Positions 37,628 to 47,347 of a stretch of DNA of 57,625 bases are shown here, one piece after another. This DNA is from Pseudomonas sp. Ga0074129 (GTDB taxonomy: Bacteria; Pseudomonadota; Gammaproteobacteria; Pseudomonadales; Pseudomonadaceae): positions 1-57,625 of the forward strand of contig LNDO01000052.1 of NCBI GenBank assembly GCA_001465025.1, read 5' to 3'. The stretch's first letter is position 1; each line of letters opens with the position of its first letter. A program made the position numbers and the translations under genes. The notes under the pieces were generated by a model. That model worked only from the letters and a program-made list of their open reading frames with translations. It did no database searches and had not been told where the DNA came from.

Positions 37628-38398
37628 ATGGCTTTGGCTAAACGCATTATCCCCTGCCTCGACGTGGACAATGGCCGCGTGGTCAAGGGCGTCCAGTTCG
37701 AGAACATCCGCGATGCTGGTGACCCGGTGGAAATCGCCCGGCGCTACGACGAGCAAGGTGCCGACGAGATTACCTTTCTCGACATCACCGCCAGCGTCGA
37801 CGGTCGCGACACCACGCTGCACACCGTCGAGCGCATGGCCAGCCAGGTGTTTATCCCGCTGACGGTCGGCGGCGGCGTACGCACCGTACAGGACATCCGC
37901 AACCTGCTGAATGCCGGCGCGGACAAGGTCTCGATCAACACTGCAGCAGTATTCACCCCCGAGTTCGTGGGCGAAGCTGCCTCGCGCTTTGGCTCGCAGT
38001 GCATCGTCGTGGCCATCGACGCCAAGCGCGTGTCGCTGCCTGGCGAAACCCCGCGCTGGGAGATCTTCACTCACGGCGGGCGCAAGCCGACCGGCCTGGA
38101 TGCGGTGCTCTGGGCGAAGAAAATGGAAGACCTCGGTGCCGGTGAAATCCTCCTGACCAGCATGGACCAGGACGGCGTCAAGAGCGGTTACGACCTGGGC
38201 GTGACCCGCGCCATCAGCGAAATGGTCGGCATTCCGGTGATCGCCTCCGGCGGCGTCGGCAACCTGCAACACCTGGCCGACGGCATCATCGAAGGTAAGG
38301 CGGCGGCGGTGTTGGCGGCGAGCATCTTCCACTTCGGCGAATACACCATCCCCGAGGCCAAGGCCTATATGGCCAGCCGCGGTATCGTGGTGCGCTGA
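37628..38398 (+). CDS. hisF: Imidazole glycerol phosphate synthase cyclase subunit
   Basis: HisF cyclises the ribotide with ammonia from HisH. The 256-residue TIM barrel has Asp12 (CLDVDNG) and Asp131 (AIDAKR) as catalytic pair, TVGGGVRT, and [11 protein letters not shown] 37628 is chosen; the frame is open upstream to 37547 through the repeat and is not coding there. The repeat separates it from hisA, yet the gene order remains normal. Confidence 0.97.
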   Translation: MALAKRIIPCLDVDNGRVVKGVQFENIRDAGDPVEIARRYDEQGADEITFLDITASVDGRDTTLHTVERMASQVFIPLTVGGGVRTVQDIRNLLNAGADKVSINTAAVFTPEFVGEAASRFGSQCIVVAIDAKRVSLPGETPRWEIFTHGGRKPTGLDAVLWAKKMEDLGAGEILLTSMDQDGVKSGYDLGVTRAISEMVGIPVIASGGVGNLQHLADGIIEGKAAAVLAASIFHFGEYTIPEAKAYMASRGIVVR

Positions 38399-38458
38399 CG
38401 CGGGTTGGATTTTAACGGCTGCTAAAAACAGCGATGTGGATGGATAACTGGATTAACA

Positions 38459-39415
38459 ATGCAAATTGATGCTGTGATCACGTGGGTTAATGGGGGTGAT
38501 GCTGATTGGCGTGCCAAGCGGCAACATCACTCACGTGAGCCTCAGCTCGACCTTTTGCCCTCCTCAAACGGTGAGGGGCGTTACCGGGATAACGACGACT
38601 TACTGTTTCTGCTGCGCTCAATGGAAAAGTTTTGGGGCATTGATGGCAATATCTTCATTGTCACCGACCAGCAGATACCGGGCTTTATCGCCGATCATCC
38701 TCGGCTGCGCATTGTCGATCACTCTGAAATTCTCGCTGAACACTATCTGCCGACTTTCTCGTCGCGTGCTATCGAATCAGTGCTCCACCACATCCCCGAC
38801 TTGGCAGAGCATTTCGTCTCGTTCAATGACGATCAAATGCTGATGCGGCCTGTTCAATCAAAAGACTTCTTCAGTGCGGCTAGCGCTATGGTTTTTTTGA
38901 CCCGTGAGCGAATCCCGGTGATTGACGCAGAGTTGCAACTCTCGGGGCATAACGATGCCAGTAACGCACGGCATTGGATGCAGCAAACCTATGGTGCATC
39001 GACCATTGAGTTCATTCCCGAGCACGCCCCGAAAGCCATCCGTAAAAGCTGGATGATGGAACTGGAGCATGCTCACCCAGAGATTTTTGAAGAGGTGCGT
39101 CAGGAAAAATTCAGGCGCCGTACCGGTCAGAGCATCCTGGCCAACCTCTATCTTGACTGGTGTGCGACCCATGGTCGGGCCGACATTGGCTGGGAGCAAT
39201 GCCGATACCTGCTAACCGATGATGTGGAGAATGAAACGGTCGCCTCGCTGGTGGACTCGCTCGGGCATCACCTGTGCGTTTGCATCAACGACACAACTGA
39301 CGATCGCTCAGACATCGCCACCATGCGCGATAGGCTCGACCGAATCCGCACCGAGCTTTTCCCCCGCCCAAGTAACTTCGAGTCATCAGGCCTTCGGGTT
39401 TCGGCTAACGCATAA
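38459..39415 (+). CDS. Stealth-family sugar-phosphate transferase
   Basis: A 318-residue protein with the Stealth conserved regions: CR1 IDAVITWVNGGD at the N-terminus, CR2 RYRDNDDLLFLLRSMEKFW, NIFIVTDQQIPGF and FNDDQMLMRP, and CR3-like HAPKAIRKSWMMELE. Stealth proteins transfer hexose-1-phosphate to surface glycans and are related to GlcNAc-phosphotransferase. No membrane segment is seen. It stands alone between hisF and the binding proteins, has a weak ribosome site, and lower GC than neighbours, so recent acquisition is possible. No other capsule genes are in the window. Confidence 0.85.
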   Translation: MQIDAVITWVNGGDADWRAKRQHHSREPQLDLLPSSNGEGRYRDNDDLLFLLRSMEKFWGIDGNIFIVTDQQIPGFIADHPRLRIVDHSEILAEHYLPTFSSRAIESVLHHIPDLAEHFVSFNDDQMLMRPVQSKDFFSAASAMVFLTRERIPVIDAELQLSGHNDASNARHWMQQTYGASTIEFIPEHAPKAIRKSWMMELEHAHPEIFEEVRQEKFRRRTGQSILANLYLDWCATHGRADIGWEQCRYLLTDDVENETVASLVDSLGHHLCVCINDTTDDRSDIATMRDRLDRIRTELFPRPSNFESSGLRVSANA

Positions 39416-39666
39416 GTGCTGAGCCGATTACTGATTTCGGCGCGTGCCCCCTGACAGACTGCGGGCACTTTAAAACTCATCTGCTTGAGCGCTCCAGCCG
39501 TAACGATGCGGCACAGTCGATCAGCCAGCCACTGCTGCGGGCGAGTCGACAGCAATATGTGGCATCGCCCGCTAGAATTATTCCGTTTGCGCACAGATCG
39601 AAGTTGGCACATCTGCGTTCTGCGCGCTTGTTCTTATAAGTGGCCTTGCCCATGCGCGGAGTTTCT

Positions 39667-40404
39667 ATGCCTGCTATCCGACTTTTAATCGTTTTGTGGC
39701 TGTTGTGTGTTGCCAGTCTGGCGCATGCGCAGCCGTTGGTTTTGCTAACCGAAAACCTGCCGCCGTTCAGCATGGCCGCCAGTGGTGGCAATTTTGCCAA
39801 AGATGCGGATGTGCAAGGGATTAGCAGCGACACCGTGCGCGCGCTGTGCCAAAAGGCAGAGTTGGAGTGCCAGTTTATTCTGCGTTTTCCTTGGGATCGC
39901 TTGTACAAACAGGCACTGGATAACAAAGGCTATGGCCTTTTTTCCACCATTCGTACGCCGGAGCGCGAGTCGTTGTTCAAGTGGGTCGGGCCTATTGCAG
40001 TCAGTGACTGGGTGCTGCTGGCCAAGGCTGACAGCTCTATCAGCCTTGATTCGCTGGAGCAGGCAGGTGCGTATCGCATTGGTGGCTACCGTAACGATGC
40101 CATTTCGCAGTTCCTGATTGATAAAGGCCTCACCGTACAAACCAGCCTGCAAGACAAAGAAAACCTTGGCAAATTGGAGAAAGATCAAATCGACCTGTGG
40201 GCCACCGACGATGTGGCTGGGCGTTACATGGCCAAGCAGTCACCGCTCGGGGCACTGAAGGTGGTGCATCGCTTTAACAGTGCGGATTTGTATCTGGCCT
40301 TAAACAAGGAAACGCCGGATGAGCTGGTGCAGAAGTTACAGACGGCACTCGATGCCATGCGCGCGCAAGGTGAGTTGGCCGCCATCAAAAACAGTTATTT
40401 CTAA
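39667..40404 (+). CDS. Solute-binding protein, type 3 family (paralogue 1)
   Basis: A 245-residue periplasmic binding protein of the SBP_bac_3 family with a Sec signal (MPAIRLLIVLWLLCVASLAHA). ATG 39667 has GGAG upstream; in-frame ATGs at 39640 and 39652 would give an atypical extended signal. Signature segments shared with the next two genes: LTENLPPFSMA, RFPWDRLYKQAL, FKWVGPI, QIDLWATDDVAGRY. No permease or ATPase is nearby, so it may serve sensing or a distant transporter. Ligand unknown. Confidence 0.85.
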   Translation: MPAIRLLIVLWLLCVASLAHAQPLVLLTENLPPFSMAASGGNFAKDADVQGISSDTVRALCQKAELECQFILRFPWDRLYKQALDNKGYGLFSTIRTPERESLFKWVGPIAVSDWVLLAKADSSISLDSLEQAGAYRIGGYRNDAISQFLIDKGLTVQTSLQDKENLGKLEKDQIDLWATDDVAGRYMAKQSPLGALKVVHRFNSADLYLALNKETPDELVQKLQTALDAMRAQGELAAIKNSYF

Positions 40405-40503
40405 ACGGCCCCGCTTAGACGCAGGGCGCTGACCCTAGGCTGGGCTTAGTCCGCTGTGCTGGGTATGCTTGTTCCCGAAGCCCAACTAAAGATGTGAGAA
40501 ATC

Positions 40504-41259
40504 ATGGTTAAACAATTCCTTACCGCCCTCGTTGGCACGTTTATGGTGCTTGCAGGCAGTGCTCGTGCCGAAATCGATCCGAATTACCGCATGGTGCTGC
40601 TTACCGAGAACTTCCCGCCCTACAACATGGCGATTAATGGCAAGAACTTCGCCCAAGAAGACAACATTGACGGCATTGCCGTGGATATTGTCCGCGAAAT
40701 GTTCAAGCGCGCCGGCATTCAATACAACATGACCCTGCGCTTCCCTTGGGATCGGATTTACAAGCTGGCCCTGGAAAAACCGGGCTATGGCGTATTCGTC
40801 GCGGCACGCTTACCCGAGCGCGAGGCGCTGTTCAAATGGGTCGGCCCAATTGGGCCGGATGACTGGGTTCTGCTGGGGCAGGCGGACAGCAGCATCACCC
40901 TCAATAGTCTGGAGGATGCCAAACAGTACAAGGTAGGCGCGTATAAAGGTGACGCGATTGCCGAGCATTTGGTCGAGAAAGGTCTGTCGCCGATTACCGT
41001 TCTGCGCGATACGGAAAATGCCAAAAAGCTTATGGCTGGGCAGATTGATCTGTGGGCTACGGGTGATCCGGCTGGGCGATACCTGGCCAAGCAGGAAGGT
41101 ATCAGTGGACTGAAAACCATCCTGCGTTTTGACAGCGCCGAGTTGTACCTAGCGCTGAACAAGGAAGTACCGGATGAAGTGGTGCAAAAACTTCAAGCCG
41201 AGTTGGACAAAATGCGCAGTGAAGGGTTTGTCGACGAAATTCTCAACAACTACCTGTAA
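40504..41259 (+). CDS. Solute-binding protein, type 3 family (paralogue 2)
   Basis: A 251-residue paralogue with signal peptide (MVKQFLTALVGTFMVLAGSARA) and the shared blocks LTENFPPYNMA, RFPWDRIYKLAL, FKWVGPIG and QIDLWATGDPAGRY. Closer to paralogue 3 than to 1. It sits 99 bases after paralogue 1, with its own spacing, so separate promoters are possible. Confidence 0.87.
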   Translation: MVKQFLTALVGTFMVLAGSARAEIDPNYRMVLLTENFPPYNMAINGKNFAQEDNIDGIAVDIVREMFKRAGIQYNMTLRFPWDRIYKLALEKPGYGVFVAARLPEREALFKWVGPIGPDDWVLLGQADSSITLNSLEDAKQYKVGAYKGDAIAEHLVEKGLSPITVLRDTENAKKLMAGQIDLWATGDPAGRYLAKQEGISGLKTILRFDSAELYLALNKEVPDEVVQKLQAELDKMRSEGFVDEILNNYL

Positions 41260-41333
41260 CGCCGAGAATCAGCGGGCTTGTCATAAGCGGGCCCGCCGCT
41301 AGCCATAATCACAATTCAAGCGAGCGAAACCCT

Positions 41334-42089
41334 ATGTTGAAAACCATGAAAGCCAGCCTGTTGTTCGGGCTCCTGTTCAGTGCCTGCGCCGCGCAGGCGG
41401 AGTTGCCCGCCGATTACAAAGTGGTCCTGCTGACCGAGAATTTCCCACCGTTCAACATGGCGGTGGATGACAAGAACTACGCCCGTGACGATGGGATTGA
41501 CGGCATCAGTGCCGAAATCGTCCGTGAAATGTTCAAGCGTGCGGGCATCAACTACACCCTGACGCTGCGCTTTCCTTGGGATCGGCTCTACCGCTTGACC
41601 CTCGATAAGCCCAATTACGGCCTGTTCTCCACGACCTTCACCGCCGAGCGTCAGCCCCTGTTTAAATGGGTTGGGCCGCTGGCAAAGACGGGCTGGGTGT
41701 TGTTGGCGGCGCCGGGTAATAACGTCACCGTTTCCAGTCTTAAAGACGCTGCGCAATATCAGATTGGCGCCTATAAAAACGATGCCGTCAGCCAGAACTT
41801 GGAAAGCCAGGGCCTGAGCCCGGTCAATGCGCTGCGTGATCAGGAAAACATCAAAAAGCTGCTCAGCGGCAAGATTGACCTGTGGGCCACCACCGACCCG
41901 GTCGGGCGTTACCTGGCCAAACAGGAAGGCGTCAGCGGGCTGAACACGGCGTTGCGTTTTAACGAGGCCGAACTGTTCCTTGCGTTGAACAAAGACACCC
42001 CTGATGAGGCGGTGCAGCGTCTGCAAAAAGCCCTGGATGAGATGCGCGCCGAAGGCTTTATCGACGAGATGATCAATAACTACCTGTAA
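41334..42089 (+). CDS. Solute-binding protein, type 3 family (paralogue 3)
   Basis: A 251-residue paralogue with signal peptide (start MLKTMKASLLFGLLFSACA, cleavage near AQA-E) and LTENFPPFNMA, RFPWDRLYRLTL, FKWVGPLA, KIDLWATTDPVGRY. An internal ATG (MKASLL) is an alternative start. The gene ends before a bidirectional terminator. Gene trio arose by tandem duplication. Confidence 0.87.
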   Translation: MLKTMKASLLFGLLFSACAAQAELPADYKVVLLTENFPPFNMAVDDKNYARDDGIDGISAEIVREMFKRAGINYTLTLRFPWDRLYRLTLDKPNYGLFSTTFTAERQPLFKWVGPLAKTGWVLLAAPGNNVTVSSLKDAAQYQIGAYKNDAVSQNLESQGLSPVNALRDQENIKKLLSGKIDLWATTDPVGRYLAKQEGVSGLNTALRFNEAELFLALNKDTPDEAVQRLQKALDEMRAEGFIDEMINNYL

Positions 42090-42103
42090 GTTCAGGCGCT
42101 ATT

Positions 42104-42141
42104 AAAAAGCCCGGCCTCGAGTGATCAAGGCCGGGCTTTTT
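42104..42141. terminator. Bidirectional terminator between binding protein 3 and ctpA
   Basis: AAAAAGCCCGGCCT, a loop CGAGTGATCA, and AGGCCGGGCTTTTT form a perfect stem with A/T tracts on both sides. It closes both converging transcripts. Confidence 0.93.
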
Positions 42142-42168
42142 GTTACGGCGGTTTCGTACGTGCGTGCT

Positions 42169-43470
42169 CTAGTCGCCGCGCGTAACGCTCAGGCCTTTGA
42201 GTAGATTCAGCGCCTGGCTCAGTTGGTAGTCATCATCCTGGGGGCGCGCTGGGCTGTCGGTTTTGCCCTTGCTGGGTTTGTCCGCGCCGCCGTTACCGTT
42301 GCCCAAATGGCCTTGCAGATCGGCTTCTTTGATGCCGCTTTCATCCTGCTCTCGGGTGAGCTTAGCGCGTGCGACTTCGATATCCGGCACGATGCCTTGA
42401 GCCTGAATCGAGCGGCCGTTGGGCGTGAAATACAGCGCCGTAGTGAGCTTGAGGGCGCGGTCGTTATTCAGTGGCAGTACGGTTTGCACCGAACCTTTGC
42501 CAAAACTGTCGGTGCCCATCAGCACGGCGCGCTTGTGATCCTGCAGGGCGCCGGCAACGATTTCCGAGGCCGAAGCGCTGCCACCGTTGATCAGTACCAC
42601 CAACGGTGCGCCTTCGCTGGCGTCTGCTGGGTCGGCATTAAAGCGCAGTTCTGAGTTGGCGATACGCCCTTCGGTGTAGACAATGAGGCCTTTCTTGAGG
42701 AAGTGATCGGTGACTTCTACCGCCGCTTGCAGCACGCCGCCGGGGTTATTGCGCAGGTCGAGAACAATGCCGCGCAGCTTCTTGCCGTTGTCTTTACGCA
42801 GCTTGGCCAGCGCCTTGCCGACTTCCTCGCCACTGTTGACCTGGAACTGGGTGATGCGGATGTAGCCGTAGCCCTCATCGAGTAACTGGCTCTTCACGCT
42901 TCTGACCTTGATTACGGCACGCATGAGTTCGACGTCGAACGGTCTGCCGCCTTCGCGCACCAGCGTCAGTTCAATCTCGCTGCCAGGCTTGCCGCGCATT
43001 TTCTCCACGGCTTGCATCAGCGACAGGCCTTTGGTGGGTTGGCCGTCAATTTTAATGATCAGATCGCCCGGCTGAATGCCGGCCGCCGAGGCCGGGGTGT
43101 CATCAATCGGGGAGACAACTTTGAGGAAGCCATCTTCGCTGCCCAGCTCAATACCCAGGCCGCCGAACTCACCACTTGTGCTTTCCTGCAGATCGCGGAA
43201 GGCTTCTGGCTCTAAATAGGCCGAGTGCGGATCTAGGTTGCTGAGCATGCCCTTGATGGCATTTTCCAGCAGGGTTTTATCGCTGACCGGTTCGACATAG
43301 GCCGATTTGATGCGGTCCATCACTTCGGCAAAGGTGCGCAAGTCATCCAAGGGCAGTGGCGCGCTATCGCTAACGGTATCCGTCGCCAAGTCCGGCGTGG
43401 CCTGCGCAGCCTGGCTGCCCAGCAGGGTCGTGGCCAGCACCAGTGCGGTGAGGCGGAACAGATGCGGCAT
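42169..43470 (-). CDS. ctpA: Carboxyl-terminal processing protease (S41)
   Basis: A periplasmic Ser/Lys protease of the CtpA/Prc family; in P. aeruginosa, CtpA with lipoprotein LbcA degrades peptidoglycan hydrolases. The 433 residues contain a signal peptide (ending GSQAAQA), a PDZ domain (GGLGIELGSEDGFLKVVSPI, ..., GIQPGDLIIKIDG) and the S41 domain with nucleophile Ser in GGSASASEIVAGA and Lys in GTDSFGKGSVQ. A Gly/Asn/Lys-rich linker precedes the C-terminus. Likely co-transcribed with envC, 46 bases upstream. Confidence 0.94.
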   Translation of the reverse strand: MPHLFRLTALVLATTLLGSQAAQATPDLATDTVSDSAPLPLDDLRTFAEVMDRIKSAYVEPVSDKTLLENAIKGMLSNLDPHSAYLEPEAFRDLQESTSGEFGGLGIELGSEDGFLKVVSPIDDTPASAAGIQPGDLIIKIDGQPTKGLSLMQAVEKMRGKPGSEIELTLVREGGRPFDVELMRAVIKVRSVKSQLLDEGYGYIRITQFQVNSGEEVGKALAKLRKDNGKKLRGIVLDLRNNPGGVLQAAVEVTDHFLKKGLIVYTEGRIANSELRFNADPADASEGAPLVVLINGGSASASEIVAGALQDHKRAVLMGTDSFGKGSVQTVLPLNNDRALKLTTALYFTPNGRSIQAQGIVPDIEVARAKLTREQDESGIKEADLQGHLGNGNGGADKPSKGKTDSPARPQDDDYQLSQALNLLKGLSVTRGD

Positions 43471-43516
43471 GTCTTACTCCTGTCCTGAATCGGTAATCGC
43501 GGCACTCACTAAACAG

Positions 43517-44758
43517 CTAACCCTGCGCGCGGCACCACTGTGCAGGGTCGATTGCTCGGCCCTGCTGGCGAATTGCGAAATACAAAGCAGTATCTTCCTG
43601 GCCACCGCTGTTGCCGACGGTGGCAATGGCTTCGCCAGGTTTGACCACGTCGCCGGCATCTTTGAGCAGGCTCTGGTTATGCCCATAGAGGCTCAGATAG
43701 CCATTGCCATGATCGAGAATGACCAGAAGCCCTGCGCCGCGCAACCAGTCGGCAAACACCACGCGCCCGCCATGGATGGCGTGTACTTGACTACCAGCAG
43801 CGGCATCAATCAGCACACCATCCCAGGTGGTGCGCGCATCGCCGCCGCGCGGAGTGCCATAGCGGGCGATCAGGCGACCGTTGACTGGCCAGGGCAGCTT
43901 GCCTCGGGCCTGAGCAAAAGGGCCGCCAACGCTTGCGCCAGCGCTGACCAATGGCCCACTGGCCGTCGTTTGAGGGCTGCTACGTTGTGCTTCGCGCTCG
44001 GCCAGTAAGGCTTGCTGGCGCGCCGCTTCTGCTTCGCGGGCCTGGCGGGCGAGGGTTTGTTCGATGGTTTTAAGCACGTTTGCCAGTTCGGCACGTTCCT
44101 GTTCCCGTGCTTTGAGCTTCTGGTCGCGAGCGGAAAATTCTTTATTGAGCTTGGCCAAGGCCACCTGGCGCTCTTTGCGCACGCCTGCCAGCTGTTCGCG
44201 GCGGCCATCAAGGGCGCTTTTCTGTTCCAGCAACTGGCTTTGCTGGTTGGTAATCGCGATCTCAACATTGGCCAGTTGGCGCAGGGTTTCGTTGAACGCG
44301 TCGAGTTGTTCCATGCGCGCTTCGCTGAGGTAATCGTAGTAGGTCAGGGTGCGCGAGAATTTTTCCGGATTTTGCTGGTTGAGCAGCAGTTTGATGTATT
44401 CCTGGCGACCGCTTTGGTAGGCGGCGCGGGCCTGGATGCCGATCAGGCGCTGCTGTTCAAGTCGGGCGCCTTCCAGTTTTTTTTTCTCATCGTTGAGGCG
44501 AAGGATTTCCTCCTCACTTTTTTTTAGGTCGTTCTGCAGGCCTTTAACCTGGTTTTCCAGCTGACCCATTTCGCTTTCGGTTTTTTTCAGGTCTTTCTGC
44601 ACGCCGGATTTTTCCCGCTGCAGTTTTTCCATCAACTGTTTGAGCTCAGCGATATCGGCGCGAGCAGCGTCCAGTTGCTTTTGTGCAGCCGCTTTTTCGT
44701 CGGCGAAGGTCGGCGTTAACACGAGGGCGAGGAAGAGAAGGGCGAAGGCACGAAACAT
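43517..44758 (-). CDS. envC: Murein hydrolase activator EnvC-like protein
   Basis: EnvC recruits and activates amidases at the division site. ATG 44758 gives a signal peptide (MFRAFALLFLALVLTPTFA), then long coiled coils (residues about 25-260, rich in K/E/Q) and a C-terminal LytM domain, 413 residues in total. The LytM zinc ligands are replaced: TTWDGVLID instead of HxGxD, and LYFAIR instead of HFEIR, with only HGNGYLSLYGH remaining. So it is the degenerate, non-catalytic type as in EnvC. The in-frame extension to 44956 is not coding. Confidence 0.92.
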   Translation of the reverse strand: MFRAFALLFLALVLTPTFADEKAAAQKQLDAARADIAELKQLMEKLQREKSGVQKDLKKTESEMGQLENQVKGLQNDLKKSEEEILRLNDEKKKLEGARLEQQRLIGIQARAAYQSGRQEYIKLLLNQQNPEKFSRTLTYYDYLSEARMEQLDAFNETLRQLANVEIAITNQQSQLLEQKSALDGRREQLAGVRKERQVALAKLNKEFSARDQKLKAREQERAELANVLKTIEQTLARQAREAEAARQQALLAEREAQRSSPQTTASGPLVSAGASVGGPFAQARGKLPWPVNGRLIARYGTPRGGDARTTWDGVLIDAAAGSQVHAIHGGRVVFADWLRGAGLLVILDHGNGYLSLYGHNQSLLKDAGDVVKPGEAIATVGNSGGQEDTALYFAIRQQGRAIDPAQWCRAQG

Positions 44759-44917
44759 GGGGCTGACGCTACCTGAAGGAGGAACGCGGCTAGTATGCCT
44801 AAAAATTGGCCATGTAGCCGTTACATGTTGCAGGTATTGGGCTGTGTTCAGCTTATTCGCTGACGCCGGTTGCTGATGCGGGCAGCCGGTTCGGCGTTGC
44901 GGGTTGATGCCGATCAA

Positions 44918-44949
44918 CCCGCCTGCCGGGTGTGTAACCGGCAGGCGGG
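44918..44949 (-). terminator. Hairpin between gpmI and envC
   Basis: CCCGCCTGCCGG and CCGGCAGGCGGG form a perfect 12-bp stem with an 8-base loop, directly after the gpmI stop. Only a short TT follows, so it may end or attenuate transcription, or stabilise the gpmI message. Confidence 0.55.
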
Positions 44950-44955
44950 GTTGCA

Positions 44956-46491
44956 TCAGTGCAGCTCGACGATGCTGGTGCCGGTCATTTCTGCCGGCAC
45001 AGGCAGGCCCATCAGGGTCAGCAGGGTGGGTGCCACATCGGCCAGTACGCCGCCTGCACGGACGGTTGCGGCACGTTTGCCGACATAGATAAAAGGCACT
45101 GGCTCGCAGGTGTGCGCGGTGTGCGCTTGCCCGGTGCTTTCATCGGCCATCTGCTCAACGTTGCCGTGGTCGGCGGTAATCAGGGCTTCACCGCCCACTT
45201 TGTCCAGCGCGGCGACGATACGACCCACGCAGCTGTCCAGGCATTCAACGGCGGCCACGGCCGCAGAAAAGACGCCGGTATGACCGACCATATCGCCGTT
45301 GGCGTAGTTGACGATAATCACGTCATAGCGCTGATTTTCGATCGCATCGACGATCTTGTCGGTGACTTCAGGCGCGCTCATCTGTGGTTGCAGGTCGTAC
45401 GTGGCGACGTTTGGCGACGGGATCAGGATGCGTTCTTCGCCGGCAAAGGGCTCTTCACGGCCGCCGGAGAAGAAGAAGGTGACGTGGGCATATTTCTCGG
45501 TCTCGGCGATGCGCAGTTGGGTTTTGCCATTATTGGCTAGGTATTCGCCCAGTACGTTAGTCAGCGCCTCGGGTTTATAAGCGCTGGGTGTCGGGATGCT
45601 GGCGGCGTATTGGGTAAGCATGACGAAACCGGCCAGTTGCGGTACGCGCGCACGCTCGAATGCGTTGAAGCCTGGCTCGACGAAGGCGCGCGTCAGTTCG
45701 CGGGCGCGGTCGGCGCGAAAGTTCATAAAGATCACCGCGTCGCCATCTTCCATGCGCACGGGTGTGCCAATGGTGGTGGCTTTGACGAATTCATCGCTTT
45801 CGCCGCGCGCATAGGCTGCATTCAGGCCGTCCACGGCAGTCGCAGCGTTGAACTGAGCGCTGCCGTCAACCAGCAAGCCATAGGCCTGCTCGACGCGATC
45901 CCAGCGGTTGTCGCGGTCCATGGCGAAGTAGCGCCCGGTCAGGCTGGCAATACGACCCTTGCCGAGTTTGGCGAAGGTGGCGTCCAGCAACTCGATGGAT
46001 GGCTGGGCACTTTTCGGTGGCGTGTCACGGCCGTCGAGGAAGGCGTGCAGGTAGATCTGCTCTGCGCCGCGTTGGGCCGCCAGTTCAGCCATGGCCGCAA
46101 TGTGCTCTTGATGGCTGTGCACGCCGCCGTCCGAGAGCAGGCCAAGAATGTGCACGGCTTTACCAGCACTCACTGCTTTGTCCACCGCATCGGTGATAGC
46201 AGGGTTGTGGAAAAACTCGCCGTCGCGGATGGCTTTGGTCACGCGGGTGAAGTCCTGATACACCACGCGGCCCGCGCCGAGGTTCATGTGGCCCACTTCA
46301 GAGTTGCCCATTTGCCCGTCTGGCAGTCCGACGTCCATGCCAGAGCCGGAAATCAGCCCATGCGGCTGCGTGGCGCGCAGGTGGTCATAAACGGGCGTGT
46401 TGGCCGCCATGATGGCATTGGACTCGGGGCAGTCACTGTGGCCGAAGCCATCAAGGATGATCAGTACCAGGGGTTTGGGCGTGGCGCTCAT
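44956..46491 (-). CDS. gpmI: 2,3-bisphosphoglycerate-independent phosphoglycerate mutase
   Basis: GpmI interconverts 3- and 2-phosphoglycerate with two Mn ions. The 511 residues start with [20 protein letters not shown] (metal Asp in LDGFG) and have the phosphoserine loop [15 protein letters not shown] and C-terminal metal sites [12 protein letters not shown] and [12 protein letters not shown] 46491 is chosen; upstream in-frame ATG at 46548 would reach into the divergent promoter region. Full length. Confidence 0.96.
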   Translation of the reverse strand: MSATPKPLVLIILDGFGHSDCPESNAIMAANTPVYDHLRATQPHGLISGSGMDVGLPDGQMGNSEVGHMNLGAGRVVYQDFTRVTKAIRDGEFFHNPAITDAVDKAVSAGKAVHILGLLSDGGVHSHQEHIAAMAELAAQRGAEQIYLHAFLDGRDTPPKSAQPSIELLDATFAKLGKGRIASLTGRYFAMDRDNRWDRVEQAYGLLVDGSAQFNAATAVDGLNAAYARGESDEFVKATTIGTPVRMEDGDAVIFMNFRADRARELTRAFVEPGFNAFERARVPQLAGFVMLTQYAASIPTPSAYKPEALTNVLGEYLANNGKTQLRIAETEKYAHVTFFFSGGREEPFAGEERILIPSPNVATYDLQPQMSAPEVTDKIVDAIENQRYDVIIVNYANGDMVGHTGVFSAAVAAVECLDSCVGRIVAALDKVGGEALITADHGNVEQMADESTGQAHTAHTCEPVPFIYVGKRAATVRAGGVLADVAPTLLTLMGLPVPAEMTGTSIVELH

Positions 46492-46577
46492 AAAGCAGGC
46501 TCGCTGTCGGTCGAGGGGCGGAAACAAGGCTGCACATGTTACGGCCAAGTGCGTTAAAGGTCACTGCCGTGCGGGGT

Positions 46578-46605
46578 TTGGCCGACCTGTGTGGCTGTGT
46601 ATACT
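46578..46605 (+). promoter_or_regulatory. Possible sigma-70 promoter of rhodanese-grxC-secB
   Basis: TTGGCC at 46578 and TATACT at 46600 are separated by 16 bases, 32 bases before the rhodanese gene. Confidence 0.4.
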
Positions 46606-46636
46606 GGCCCCCATTTTACCGCCCCGGAACCGCACA

Positions 46637-47050
46637 ATGCTTGCCAACCTGATTGAATTTGCTACTACCCACTATGTACTGAGTGGAATGTTTGTCACCT
46701 TGCTGGCGTTGCTGATTTTTACTGAGGCGCGCAAAGGTGGCGCCAGCCTGAGCAGCCGCGAGCTGACAGCACTGGTGAACAGCGAGCAAGGCGTGGTGTT
46801 GGATATTCGCGCGCAGAAAGATTTCTCTGCTGGCCATATCGTCGGTGCCCTGCACATTCCGCTGGAAAAAATCACTGCGCGCATGAGTGAGCTGGAAAAA
46901 TACAAAGCCAAGACCGTGATTGTGGTTGACGCGATGGGCCAGCATTCCGGTTCGGTATGTCGTGATCTGAAAAAGGCCGGCTTTAACGCCGCCAAACTGG
47001 CTGGCGGTGTGGCCAGCTGGCGTGGCGATAACCTGCCGTTGGTGAAGTGA
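46637..47050 (+). CDS. Membrane-anchored rhodanese-like protein lacking the active-site cysteine
   Basis: A 137-residue protein with one N-terminal membrane helix (LSGMFVTLLALLIFTEA) and a rhodanese domain (VLDIRAQKDFSAGHI, GALHIPLEKI, GGVASWRGDNLPL). At the active-site loop, where catalytic rhodaneses have Cys (VVYCxxG), the sequence is VVDAMGQHSGS, so sulfur transfer is unlikely. It probably binds a partner. Same place before grxC-secB as in P. aeruginosa (from memory). Confidence 0.85.
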   Translation: MLANLIEFATTHYVLSGMFVTLLALLIFTEARKGGASLSSRELTALVNSEQGVVLDIRAQKDFSAGHIVGALHIPLEKITARMSELEKYKAKTVIVVDAMGQHSGSVCRDLKKAGFNAAKLAGGVASWRGDNLPLVK

Positions 47051-47051
47051 T

Positions 47052-47306
47052 ATGCGCCCCGTCGTTATTTACTCCAGCGATTGGTGCCCTTACTGCATTC
47101 GTGCCAAACAGTTGCTCACCAGCAAAGGCGTTACGTTCAACGAGATTCGCGTTGACGGTCAGCCGGATGTGCGTGCTGAGATGACCCGTAAAGCCGGGCG
47201 TACTTCGGTGCCACAAATCTGGATTGGCGACACCCACGTTGGCGGTTGTGATGACCTGCACGCGCTGGAGCGCAGCGGCAAACTCGATACGCTGCTTCAG
47301 GCTTAA
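47052..47306 (+). CDS. grxC: Glutaredoxin 3
   Basis: An 84-residue thiol-disulfide oxidoreductase with the dithiol active site CPYC (Cys12, Cys15), cis-Pro region TSVPQIWIG and the glutathione-binding GGCDDLHALE. It lies 1 base after the rhodanese stop. Reduces substrates such as ribonucleotide reductase with glutathione. Confidence 0.96.
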   Translation: MRPVVIYSSDWCPYCIRAKQLLTSKGVTFNEIRVDGQPDVRAEMTRKAGRTSVPQIWIGDTHVGGCDDLHALERSGKLDTLLQA

Positions 47307-47347
47307 CCCTAATCCCTGTTTAAGAACCTCAAGAAAAAGGCTTTGCC

